A stretch of DNA of 5,869 bases from an uncultured Mesorhizobium sp. (GTDB lineage: Bacteria > Pseudomonadota > Alphaproteobacteria > Rhizobiales > Rhizobiaceae). The notes below the pieces were generated by a model that saw only the letters and a program-made list of their open reading frames with translations, did no database searches and was not told the DNA's origin. A program made the position numbers and the translations under genes. This document shows, piece after piece, positions 1 to 5,869 of this stretch. How positions within the stretch are numbered: position 1 is the first letter of the stretch; each line of letters begins with the position of its first letter. The stretch covers positions 1 to 5,869 of the forward strand of contig CATMOC010000264.1 of assembly GCA_950071955.1 (NCBI GenBank). The letters run 5' to 3'.

Positions 1-1543
1 GCCCTTTCCGGGTCCCGACCTGCCGGGCGTCGATCTCGTGCTGCCGGACATCCGCTTCATCGTCGAGGAAAAGAAGAACCTTCGCGGGATAGTCATCACG
101 CATGCGCACGAGGACCACTACGGCGCATTGCTCGAACTGTGGCCGCTACTTGGCGTGCCGGTCTGGATGACGCCGTTCGCGGCCGGACTGCTGGAAGCCA
201 AGCGGGCGTCCGAGCCCGGCCTGAAACCGAAGATCCCGGTCGAAATCTACAGGGCCGGAGACCGCTTCTCCGTCGGCCCTTTCGACATCGAGGCCGTGGC
301 GGTCTCGCATTCGATCCCCGAACCGGTGTCGCTGGCGATGACGACTCCGCTCGGAACCATCATCCACACCGGCGACTGGAAGATCGATCCCGAGCCCGAG
401 ATCGGTCCCATGACGGACGAGGCCCGCTTCCGGGCTCTCGGTACTGCCGGGGTGATCGCGCTGATCTGCGATTCGACCAACGCCATGCGCGAGGGCGAAT
501 CGCCCTCGGAGCAGGCGGTGGGGCAGGGCCTGCGCCAGGTGATCGAAGCCGCCCCGGGCCGGGTCGCCATCACTACGTTCTCTTCGAACGTCGGCCGTAT
601 TCGCTCGGTGGTGGAAGCCGCGCGCGATGCCGGCCGGCAGGTCCTCGTGCTCGGCCGATCGCTGAAACGCGTGATCGACGTCGCCACCGAGCTCGGCTAC
701 CTGGAAGGCCTGCCGCCGTTCATCTCGGAGGAGGAATACGGCTTCATCCCGCGCGAGAACGTCGTCGTCCTGTGCACCGGCAGCCAGGGCGAGCCGCGCG
801 CCGCGCTGGCCAAGCTCGCCCGCGACGAGATGAAGAACCTCGCGCTCTCGGCGGGCGACACGGTCGTATTTTCCTCGCGCACCATCCCCGGCAACGAGAA
901 GGCGATCCTGGAGATCAAGAACGGGCTGATCGAACAGGGCATCCGCATCATCGAGGACGGCGAGGCGCTGGTCCACGTGTCGGGCCATCCCAGGCGCAGC
1001 GAACTGAAGAAGATGTACGAATGGGTGCGGCCGCAGGTCCTGGTGCCGGTGCACGGCGAGGCGGCGCATCTCGTCGCACAGGGGTCGCTGGGGGCCATGT
1101 CCGGCATTCCGCAGGTGGTGCAGGCCCGCAACGGCGACGTGGTGAAGCTGGCGCCGGGCGAGGCGGGCGTCGTCGACCAGGTGCCGTACGGCCGTATCTT
1201 CAAGGACGGACTGATCGTCGGCGGCGAGGACGCGGTCGGCGTGCGCGACAGGCGCAAGCTCTCCTATGTCGGCCATGTCGCGGTGAACGTCGTCCTCGAC
1301 GAGAAATACGAAATGGCGGGCGACCCCGACCTGGTCGCCATCGGTCTCCCGCAAGTCGACCGCAACGGCGAGGATTTCGAGGATCTGATGCTTGATGCGG
1401 CGATCGGCGCGATTGAAAGCATACCGCGCGCCAGGCGAAAGGATCTGGACCTTGTACTGGAAGCGGTGCGTCGCTCGGTGCGCAACGCGGCGAACCAGGC
1501 CTGGGGCAAGAAGCCCATCGTCACGGTCTTCGTCACGCGCTGA
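1..1543 (+). CDS. rnj: Ribonuclease J (metallo-beta-lactamase / beta-CASP RNase), 5'-partial
   Basis: This is a cytoplasmic RNase that cuts endonucleolytically and degrades 5'->3', acting in rRNA/mRNA maturation and decay. The open frame runs in from the window edge (first whole codon at 2); an in-frame GTG at 38 is internal, because the preceding residues (PFPGPDLPGVDL) are typical RNase J sequence. About 513 residues are visible, so roughly 45-55 N-terminal residues of a usual ~555 are missing. Visible metallo-beta-lactamase motifs are HAHEDH (101-118), a conserved His in SHSIPE (308), and HTGDWK with His 365 and Asp 374. The beta-CASP part shows CTGSQGEP (773-796) and HVSGHP (974-991), followed by PVHGE with its metal-ligand-type His at 1052. 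The C-terminal domain ends intact in VRNAANQAWGKKPIVTVFVT before TGA. All key residues are present, so the enzyme should be active. The gene leads into mce after 31 nt, probably in one transcript. Family assignment is very secure; residue roles come from the known family. Confidence 0.96.
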   Translation, partial: PFPGPDLPGVDLVLPDIRFIVEEKKNLRGIVITHAHEDHYGALLELWPLLGVPVWMTPFAAGLLEAKRASEPGLKPKIPVEIYRAGDRFSVGPFDIEAVAVSHSIPEPVSLAMTTPLGTIIHTGDWKIDPEPEIGPMTDEARFRALGTAGVIALICDSTNAMREGESPSEQAVGQGLRQVIEAAPGRVAITTFSSNVGRIRSVVEAARDAGRQVLVLGRSLKRVIDVATELGYLEGLPPFISEEEYGFIPRENVVVLCTGSQGEPRAALAKLARDEMKNLALSAGDTVVFSSRTIPGNEKAILEIKNGLIEQGIRIIEDGEALVHVSGHPRRSELKKMYEWVRPQVLVPVHGEAAHLVAQGSLGAMSGIPQVVQARNGDVVKLAPGEAGVVDQVPYGRIFKDGLIVGGEDAVGVRDRRKLSYVGHVAVNVVLDEKYEMAGDPDLVAIGLPQVDRNGEDFEDLMLDAAIGAIESIPRARRKDLDLVLEAVRRSVRNAANQAWGKKPIVTVFVTR

Positions 1544-1562
1544 GGAACAGCGCCGCCGTCTC

Positions 1563-1568
1563 GGAGGA
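1563..1568 (+). promoter_or_regulatory. Shine-Dalgarno site for mce
   Basis: GGAGGA lies 6 nt before the ATG at 1575 and is the strongest ribosome binding site in the window. It decides the mce start: the same frame is open back to an ATG at 1392, but that stretch lies inside rnj and encodes an arginine-rich, non-family sequence. Confidence 0.85.
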
Positions 1569-1574
1569 AGAAGT

Positions 1575-1979
1575 ATGCTCGGCCGTCTCAACCATGTCGC
1601 CATCGCCGTCCCAGACCTTGCCGCGGCGAGCGCCATCTATCGCGACACGCTCGGCGCGACGGTGACCGATCCCCAAGCGCTGGCGGAACATGGCGTCACG
1701 GTGGTCTTCATCGAGCTCGGCAACACCAAGGTGGAGCTTCTCGAACCGCTCGGGGAGGGATCGCCCATCGCCGCCTTCCTCGCCAAGAACCCGGGCGGCG
1801 GCATGCATCACGTCTGCTACGAGGTAGACGACATCATCGAGGCCCGCGACCGCCTGAAGTCATCGGGCGCCCGCGTGCTCGGCGACGGCGAGCCGAAGAC
1901 CGGCGCGCACGGCAAGCCGGTGCTTTTCCTGCATCCGAAGGATTTTGCCGGAACGCTGGTCGAACTGGAACAGGTCTGA
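1575..1979 (+). CDS. mce: Methylmalonyl-CoA epimerase (VOC / glyoxalase fold)
   Basis: The enzyme interconverts (2R)- and (2S)-methylmalonyl-CoA in the cytoplasm. It links propionyl-CoA carboxylase to methylmalonyl-CoA mutase in propionate, branched-chain and odd-chain breakdown, and serves the ethylmalonyl-CoA pathway where present. The 134-residue product has the family's usual length and two VOC half-repeats. It begins LNHVAIAVPDL; probable metal ligands are His7, Glu54 (KVELLEP), His79 (MHHVCYEV; His78 is the alternative) and Glu130 (TLVELEQ). The GAHGKP...LHPKDFAGTLVEL ending is characteristic of bacterial epimerases rather than lactoylglutathione lyase. Ligand assignments are by analogy with characterised epimerases and were not checked by alignment. 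The start is set by GGAGGA at 1563-1568. The gene sits 31 nt after rnj and 3 nt before the DUF1467 gene, so co-transcription is likely although the functions are unrelated. Confidence 0.94.
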   Translation: MLGRLNHVAIAVPDLAAASAIYRDTLGATVTDPQALAEHGVTVVFIELGNTKVELLEPLGEGSPIAAFLAKNPGGGMHHVCYEVDDIIEARDRLKSSGARVLGDGEPKTGAHGKPVLFLHPKDFAGTLVELEQV

Positions 1980-1982
1980 TTC

Positions 1983-2252
1983 GTGACCTGGATCTCCTAT
2001 CTCGCGCTCTTCTTCATCATCTGGTGGCTCGTGCTTTTCGCGACCCTGCCGTTCGGCCTGCGCACGCAGGACGACGAGGATGACGTGACGCTCGGCACCA
2101 CCTCCAGCGCGCCGCGTGGGCCGCATGTGCGGCGCGCCATGCTGCGCACGACGGTCGTAACACTCATCATCAGCGGGCTGCTCTGGTACGTGACGAACCA
2201 GCTCGGATGGAGCTTCGACGACATCCCCCACTTCGTGCCGGACTTCAACTGA
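1983..2252 (+). CDS. DUF1467 family small inner-membrane protein, function unknown
   Basis: This 89-residue product has two predicted membrane segments, at about residues 4-22 (rich in Leu, Phe, Ile and Trp) and 54-72 (VVTLIISGLLWYV core). Between them is a linker with an acidic run (DDEDD, 30-34) followed by a basic patch (RGPHVRR, 45-51). The LPFGLRTQ motif after helix 1 and the short C-terminal tail after helix 2 (DIPHFVPDF) are what I recognise as DUF1467, an alphaproteobacterial family often found beside mce and proS. By the positive-inside rule the linker would be cytoplasmic with both ends outside; this is inference. The start is GTG at 1983, only 3 nt after the mce stop, with no strong Shine-Dalgarno, suggesting translational coupling to mce. 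No enzymatic motif is visible, and I assign no function. Confidence 0.88.
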   Translation: MTWISYLALFFIIWWLVLFATLPFGLRTQDDEDDVTLGTTSSAPRGPHVRRAMLRTTVVTLIISGLLWYVTNQLGWSFDDIPHFVPDFN

Positions 2253-2301
2253 GCGGCTTCTCGCGCTGGCTGAATTCCCGGCCGCAATGGATTGATTGCA
2301 C

Positions 2302-2329
2302 AAAAAAAATGCAAGGCCGAAGCCTTGCA
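2302..2329 (-). terminator. Intrinsic (Rho-independent) terminator for minus-strand transcription
   Basis: Read on the minus strand, TGCAAGGC (2329-2322), loop TTCG (2321-2318) and GCCTTGCA (2317-2310) form a perfect 8-bp stem closed by the very stable C(UUCG)G tetraloop. It is followed immediately by eight T residues (2309-2302). On the + strand the same hairpin is followed by ATTGTAAC, with no T tract, so it should work poorly for the rnj-mce-DUF1467 transcript. Its position 57 nt past the DUF1467 stop would suit a + operon end, but the sequence points the other way. Confidence 0.82.
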
Positions 2330-2550
2330 ATTGTAACGCGTCCGATCCGTTTCCGGTGTCCGGCGGCAGCGAGTGACCGCGCCTGGATCGCATCCTCCCA
2401 AGACTTTGACCGCGTAGGGAAAACGGATTGCTCTTCCGTCCTCTCGTTTATGGCCGAACACTAGACCAAGGGTCACTGAATTGTCACGGGTTTTTTTGCT
2501 TCGCGAGCTTCAATGATGTGCTGCACTGCACAATGATAAGGCAGCCGATG
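2302..2550 (-). ncRNA. Candidate minus-strand small RNA (hypothetical)
   Basis: The proposal joins an extended -10-like element (2557-2565, minus) with the intrinsic terminator at 2302-2329, giving a predicted RNA of about 250 nt. Within it are two further hairpins: TGTGC/GCACA with a 6-nt loop (2517-2532) and ACGGA/TCCGT with a 7-nt loop (2423-2439). No good -35 box is visible, and I recognise no known sRNA family. The 5' end is an estimate, about 7 nt after the -10. The terminator is solid; the transcript is inference. It could instead be the 3' untranslated region of a minus-strand small ORF. Confidence 0.22.
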
Positions 2551-2556
2551 TTTAAT

Positions 2557-2565
2557 GTTATACCA
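2557..2565 (-). promoter_or_regulatory. Extended -10-like element, minus strand
   Basis: On the minus strand the sequence reads TGGTATAAC, matching TGnTATAAT at 8 of 9 positions (with n free). No recognisable -35 hexamer lies 16-18 nt upstream, so it would have to act as an extended -10 promoter, which is less usual in this group. Its appeal is that it points toward the minus-strand terminator about 230 nt away. A chance match in an AT-richer stretch is quite possible. Confidence 0.22.
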
Positions 2566-2638
2566 CTGAACTATGTTGCTCCCAGCCGGCGGATCGGGTT
2601 CCCAACATGCCACGAAATAGCTATGAAGCGCGTGCAAT

Positions 2639-2673
2639 GAGACCGGCGCCGGACCCATCGATTCTGCGGTCTC
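2639..2673 (+). repeat. Inverted repeat in the proS leader
   Basis: GAGACCG (2639-2645) and CGGTCTC (2667-2673) are perfect 7-nt complements around a 21-nt spacer, ending 25 nt before the proS ATG. In RNA this could form a leader hairpin just upstream of the ribosome binding region. A second symmetric element, the 10-bp palindrome CCGGCGCCGG (2643-2652), overlaps the left arm, so the two would compete. There is no T tract after the right arm, so it is not an intrinsic terminator. A regulatory role is only a possibility. Confidence 0.4.
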
Positions 2674-2698
2674 TTCATCCCTTTCGACGGAAACCTTC

Positions 2699-4024
2699 AT
2701 GCGGCTGTCGCGCTATTTCCTGCCTATCCTGAAAGAAAATCCCCGCGAGGCGGAAATCGTGTCGCACCGCCTGATGCTGCGGGCGGGCATGGTGAGGCAG
2801 CAGGCGGCGGGCAGCTTCTCCTGGCTGCCGCTCGGCAAGCGCGTGCTCGACAAGGTCTGCCGCATCATCCGCGAGGAGCAGGACAGGGCCGGGGCGCTGG
2901 AAATCATGATGCCGACGATCCAGTCGGCCGAACTCTGGCGCGAAAGCGGCCGTTACGACGCCTACGGCCCAGAGATGCTGCGGCTTCAGGACCGGCACGA
3001 GCGCGACATGCTCTACGGCCCCACGAACGAGGAGATGGTGACCGACATCTTCCGCAGCTACGTGCGATCCTACAAGGACCTGCCGCTCAATCTCTACCAC
3101 ATCCAGTGGAAGTTCCGCGACGAGGTGCGGCCGCGCTTCGGCGTCATGCGCGGGCGTGAGTTCCTGATGAAGGACGCTTATTCCTTCGATCTCGATTTCG
3201 AGGGCGCCAAGGCCGCTTACAACCGGATGTTCGTGTCGTACCTTCGCACCTTCACCCGGATGGGCCTGCAGGCGATCCCGATGCGGGCCGATACGGGACC
3301 CATCGGCGGCGACCTGAGCCACGAGTTCATCATCCTGGCCGAGACGGGCGAGAGCCAAGTCTACTGTCATCGAGATTTCCTCTCCCTGCCGGTTCCCGGC
3401 GCCGACACGAACTTCGGCGACGACACCGAAATCGGCGGCATCGTGAAGGCGTGGACGACGCCCTACGCGGCGACCGACGAGATGCACGAGGAGGACGTCT
3501 GGTCCGGAATCGCGGAGGGGGACCGTCTGTCGGCGCGCGGCATCGAGGTCGGCCACATTTTCCACTTCGGCCAGAAGTATTCCAAGCCCATGGGCGCCAG
3601 CGTGACCGGGCCGGACGGCAAGGAGCACATCGTGTCGATGGGCTCCTACGGCATCGGTCCGAGCCGGCTTATTGCGGCGATCATCGAGGCATTCCATGAC
3701 GAGAACGGCATCGTCTGGCCCGAGAGCGTGGCGCCTTTCGACCTCGCGCTGATAAACATGAAGCCGGGCGACGCCGAATGCGACCGCGTCTGCGAGGAAC
3801 TCTACGCGCAACTCTCGGCGGCGGGCAAGGACGTGCTCTACGACGACACCGACCAGCGCGCCGGCGGCAAGTTCGCCACGGCGGACCTTATAGGCCTTCC
3901 CTGGCAGGTGATCGTCGGCCCGCGCGGCGTGGCCGCCGGCGAGATCGAGATCAAGAACCGCAGGAGCGGCGAACGCGAGACGGTCGCGATAGCCGAGGCC
4001 GCCACGAAGCTCGGCGTCCGCTGA
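2699..4024 (+). CDS. proS: Prolyl-tRNA synthetase (class II, short alphaproteobacterial form)
   Basis: The enzyme charges tRNA-Pro with proline in the cytoplasm. The 441-residue product has the class II core. Motif 1 lies near residues 45-80 (VLDKV...MMPTIQ), a TNEE substrate motif at 109-112, motif 2 at 139-163 ([10 protein letters not shown]...KDAYSF), and motif 3 at 315-323 (GSYGIGPSR). The anticodon-binding domain spans about 345-441 ([12 protein letters not shown] onward). The region between motifs 2 and 3 is short: the E. coli-type protein is ~570 residues with a ~180-residue editing insertion, and here most of that is absent, as is usual for alphaproteobacteria. Removal of mischarged Ala-tRNA-Pro would then need a separate deacylase; this is known for the group, not shown here. 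The ATG at 2699 follows only a weak purine stretch (CGGAAA), but [15 protein letters not shown] is the family's standard N-terminus. The stop overlaps the lolC start. Confidence 0.97.
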   Translation: MRLSRYFLPILKENPREAEIVSHRLMLRAGMVRQQAAGSFSWLPLGKRVLDKVCRIIREEQDRAGALEIMMPTIQSAELWRESGRYDAYGPEMLRLQDRHERDMLYGPTNEEMVTDIFRSYVRSYKDLPLNLYHIQWKFRDEVRPRFGVMRGREFLMKDAYSFDLDFEGAKAAYNRMFVSYLRTFTRMGLQAIPMRADTGPIGGDLSHEFIILAETGESQVYCHRDFLSLPVPGADTNFGDDTEIGGIVKAWTTPYAATDEMHEEDVWSGIAEGDRLSARGIEVGHIFHFGQKYSKPMGASVTGPDGKEHIVSMGSYGIGPSRLIAAIIEAFHDENGIVWPESVAPFDLALINMKPGDAECDRVCEELYAQLSAAGKDVLYDDTDQRAGGKFATADLIGLPWQVIVGPRGVAAGEIEIKNRRSGERETVAIAEAATKLGVR

Positions 4025-5307
4025 TGGCGCAAGCCGCAGCAACGCCGCGCGGAGCCGGCCCCTTCTCCGTTTTCGAGCGGATGGTGGCGTGGCGCTACCT
4101 GCGCTCGCGCCGCAAGGAAGCGTTCATTTCCGTGATCGCGTCGATTTCCTTCGTCGGCATCATGCTCGGCGTCGCGACGCTGATCATCGTCATGGCCGTG
4201 ATGAACGGCTTCAGGGCCGAACTCCTGACCCGCATCCTAGGTGTGAACGGGCACCTGATCCTGCAGCCGATGGACCGGCCGCTCGACGACTATGTCGAGG
4301 TGGCGGCGCGGCTGAACGGCGTGGGAGGCGTGCGCTATGCCATTCCCCTGGTCGAAGGACAGGTGCTTGCTTCCGGCAACGTCGGAGGCGGCACCGGCGC
4401 GCTGGTGCGCGGCATCCGCGAGGAAGACCTGAACAAGGTCGAACTGGTCGCCGACAACATCCGGCAAGGCACGCTCGACGGCTTCGAGGCAGGAGAGGGC
4501 GTCGCGGTCGGCGTTCGCATGGCCGAGACGCTCGGGCTGGCGCTCGGCGACCGCGTCACGCTGACGTCACCTGAAGGAGACGTCACGCCTTTCGGCATGA
4601 CCGCCCGCCAGAAGGCCTATCCGGTCACTGCCATCTTCCAGGTCGGCATGTCCGAATACGACGCCTCGATCATCTTCATGGCGCTGCCGGAAGCGCAGCT
4701 CTACTTCAATTCGGAAGGCGCGGCACAGTCGATCGAGATCTTCGTCGACGATCCGGATGCCATCGACGACATCAAGCCGCTGATAGAGACCGCTGCGCAA
4801 CGCCCCTTCTTCATGGTCGACTGGCGCCAGCGGAACCACACGTTCTTCTCCGCGCTCGAGGTGGAGCGCAACGTGATGTTCATGATCCTGACGCTGATCG
4901 TGCTCGTCGCCGCGCTCAACATCATTTCCGGTCTCTTCATGCTGGTGAAGGACAAGGGCCGCGACATCGCCATTCTGCGGACGATGGGCGCGACGCGCGG
5001 ATCCGTCATGCGCATCTTCGTCATGACGGGTGCTGCGATCGGTGTGGTGGGAACGCTTGCCGGAGTCCTCCTCGGCATCGTGGTGTGCCTCAACGTCGAA
5101 TCGATCCGCCAGTTCTTCTCCTGGCTCTCCGGCACCACACTGTTCAACCCGGAACTCTATTTTCTGAGTCAGCTCCCCGCAAAGATGGAAGTAAGCGAGA
5201 CGGTTTCCGTGGTCCTGATGGCGCTCGTGCTGTCGTTCCTCGCGACGCTGTTTCCGGCATGGCGCGCGGCGCGCCTCGATCCCGTGGAAGCCCTGAGGTA
5301 CGAATGA
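4024..5307 (+). CDS. lolC: LolC/LolE-family lipoprotein-releasing ABC permease
   Basis: This is the inner-membrane subunit of the ABC machine that extracts mature outer-membrane lipoproteins and hands them to the periplasmic carrier LolA. The 427-residue product has the MacB/FtsX-like layout. A cytoplasmic N-terminus ([20 protein letters not shown], 18-37) leads into a first helix at about 38-60. A large periplasmic domain (~62-283) follows, then three helices at about 284-307, 331-356 and 393-413. The cytoplasmic loop [16 protein letters not shown] (309-324) is the typical ATPase-coupling segment, and the tail [17 protein letters not shown] is diagnostic for the family. The ATG at 4024 shares a base with the proS stop (TGATG), implying coupling; the same frame is open upstream to 3778 but that part lies inside proS. 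It may be the only permease gene, so the protein may act as a LolC/E hybrid homodimer. The symbol lolC follows rhizobial usage; lolE or lolF would be alternatives. Confidence 0.94.
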   Translation: MAQAAATPRGAGPFSVFERMVAWRYLRSRRKEAFISVIASISFVGIMLGVATLIIVMAVMNGFRAELLTRILGVNGHLILQPMDRPLDDYVEVAARLNGVGGVRYAIPLVEGQVLASGNVGGGTGALVRGIREEDLNKVELVADNIRQGTLDGFEAGEGVAVGVRMAETLGLALGDRVTLTSPEGDVTPFGMTARQKAYPVTAIFQVGMSEYDASIIFMALPEAQLYFNSEGAAQSIEIFVDDPDAIDDIKPLIETAAQRPFFMVDWRQRNHTFFSALEVERNVMFMILTLIVLVAALNIISGLFMLVKDKGRDIAILRTMGATRGSVMRIFVMTGAAIGVVGTLAGVLLGIVVCLNVESIRQFFSWLSGTTLFNPELYFLSQLPAKMEVSETVSVVLMALVLSFLATLFPAWRAARLDPVEALRYE

Positions 5308-5869
5308 TGGCCGAGGACGCGGCACTCGCGCTGGTCGGCGTCAGCAGGCGCTACCACGAGGGGACGAAACCGCTCGTCATTCTGGACGGGGCGGACTTCA
5401 CCCTGCACCGCGGCGAGATGGTGGCGCTCGTCGCCCCCTCGGGAGCGGGAAAATCGACGCTGCTGCACACAGCGGGCTTGCTGGAGCGACCAGACGCCGG
5501 CGAGGTGATCGTGAACGGAAAGTCCTGCGGCCGCCTCTCCGACGACGACCGCACCGCCATCCGCCGCAACGAGGTCGGCTTCGTCTATCAGTTTCACCAT
5601 CTCCTTCCGGAGTTCTCGGCGCTCGAGAACGTCGTCATTCCGCAACTCGTGCGGGGGCTTTCGCCGAAGGAAGCGCAGGACCGAGCCATGCAGCTGCTCG
5701 ACTACATGAAGATCGGCAACCGGGCCGAACACCGCCCGGGAGAACTTTCGGGCGGCGAACAGCAGCGCGTTGCGATCGCGCGCGCGGTGGCGAACGCGCC
5801 GCTCGTCCTTCTCGCCGACGAGCCGACCGGCAACCTCGACCCGGCGACGAGCGCGGGCATCATGACCCT
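5304..5869 (+). CDS. lolD: LolD, lipoprotein-releasing ABC ATPase, 3'-partial
   Basis: This is the ATPase that powers the LolC/E-type permease on the cytoplasmic face of the inner membrane. 188 codons are visible of a usual ~225-235; the H-loop and C-terminus lie outside the window. Numbered from 5304, the Walker A is APSGAGKST (44-52), the Q-loop Gln is 96 ([17 protein letters not shown]), the ABC signature is LSGGEQQR (148-155), and the Walker B is LVLLADEP with Asp172 and Glu173, followed by TGNLD. The FHHLLPEF stretch after the Q-loop is typical of LolD among MacB/LolD-type ATPases. The first Walker A residue is Ala rather than Gly, which I recall as common in rhizobial LolD. The start is ambiguous: ATGATG gives ATG at 5304 (4-nt overlap with the lolC stop) or 5307, both served by TGAGG at 5294-5298. 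Confidence 0.95.
   Translation, partial: MMAEDAALALVGVSRRYHEGTKPLVILDGADFTLHRGEMVALVAPSGAGKSTLLHTAGLLERPDAGEVIVNGKSCGRLSDDDRTAIRRNEVGFVYQFHHLLPEFSALENVVIPQLVRGLSPKEAQDRAMQLLDYMKIGNRAEHRPGELSGGEQQRVAIARAVANAPLVLLADEPTGNLDPATSAGIMT

Larger units (their letters stand above)
2253..2698. other. 446-nt gap between the two gene clusters
   Basis: No + strand gene is supported here; the short + frames have poor codon use and no family resemblance. Composition drops to about 44% GC over 2461-2580, well below the flanking genes. The gap holds a minus-strand intrinsic terminator (2302-2329), a minus-strand extended -10-like sequence (2557-2565), small hairpins at 2423-2439 and 2517-2532, an interrupted 6-bp inverted repeat (ATGTTG 2573-2578, CAACAT 2603-2608), and a 7-bp inverted repeat in the proS leader (2639-2673). 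I could not find a convincing sigma-70 promoter for proS on the + strand, nor a + strand intrinsic terminator for cluster 1. A 75-codon minus-strand frame (2473-2700) is weighed in the findings. Confidence 0.8.

Noticed and set aside
1392..1574. Upstream extension of the mce frame
   Set aside because: It lies within the rnj 3' end and does not match epimerases; GGAGGA at 1563-1568 sets the start at 1575.
146..1636. 496-codon open frame on the minus strand opposite rnj
   Set aside because: Its sequence is arginine-, histidine- and aspartate-rich with no family resemblance, as expected opposite a GC-rich gene; the + strand carries complete RNase J motifs.
2406..2434. Possible + strand promoter with TTGACC (2406-2411)
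   Set aside because: No -10-like hexamer occurs 16-18 nt downstream (the sequence there is TGCTCT-like).
2472..2497. Possible + strand terminator ending in T7 (2491-2497)
   Set aside because: The preceding sequence contains direct, not inverted, GTCAC repeats and forms no convincing GC-rich stem next to the T run.
2530..2585. tRNA-like stretch on the minus strand (TAGTTCAGTGGTATAAC resembles a tRNA D-arm / A-box)
   Set aside because: There is no T-arm (GGTTCGAATCC-like) at the right distance, no paired acceptor ends and no usable anticodon stem. At most it is a chance match or a very degraded remnant.
2428..2640. 70-codon + strand frame in the gap
   Set aside because: No ribosome binding site, no family resemblance, many codons atypical for this genome, and it runs through several likely structured elements.
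3778..4023. Upstream extension of the lolC frame
   Set aside because: The extension lies inside the proS anticodon-binding domain and encodes low-complexity Arg/Gly/Asp sequence; the family N-terminus fits the ATG at 4024.
2675..4042. 455-codon open frame on the minus strand opposite proS
   Set aside because: It is the shadow of a highly conserved class II synthetase with all three motifs on the + strand; the antisense product has no recognisable domain.

Overview
The window is a compact housekeeping segment of an alphaproteobacterial chromosome, most likely Hyphomicrobiales (Rhizobiales) of the Mesorhizobium/Phyllobacteriaceae type. This rests on high GC with strongly GC-ending codons, the short alphaproteobacterial form of prolyl-tRNA synthetase, a DUF1467 protein, and the order RNase J - methylmalonyl-CoA epimerase - DUF1467 - proS - lolC/E - lolD, which I recall as conserved in that order. 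The genus is inferred by recall, not by a search.

All six recognised genes lie on the + strand in two tight clusters. Cluster 1 (1-2252) holds rnj (5' end outside the window), mce with a clear Shine-Dalgarno, and a GTG-started two-helix membrane protein of unknown function (DUF1467), with gaps of 31 and 3 nt. Cluster 2 (2699 to the window end) holds proS, a single lolC/lolE-type permease gene and the ATPase gene lolD (3' end outside the window). They are joined by a TGATG and an ATGATG stop/start overlap, so translational coupling is likely. The LolC/E-like permease and LolD together form the inner-membrane ABC machine that releases outer-membrane lipoproteins. RNase J acts in RNA processing and decay, MCE in methylmalonyl-CoA metabolism, and ProS in tRNA charging.

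The only unexplained DNA is the 446-nt gap 2253-2698. It is AT-richer than its surroundings (about 44% GC over 2461-2580). It carries a textbook intrinsic terminator, but oriented for the MINUS strand (8-bp stem, C(TTCG)G loop, T8), although every recognised gene is on the + strand. Upstream of it on the minus strand are a TGGTATAAC extended -10-like element and two small hairpins, so a minus-strand small RNA of about 250 nt is a reasonable hypothesis. A competing one is a 75-codon minus-strand ORF (2473-2700). The proS leader also contains a 7-bp inverted repeat. No mobile element, CRISPR array, tRNA or rRNA was found, and I see no novel multi-gene system here.
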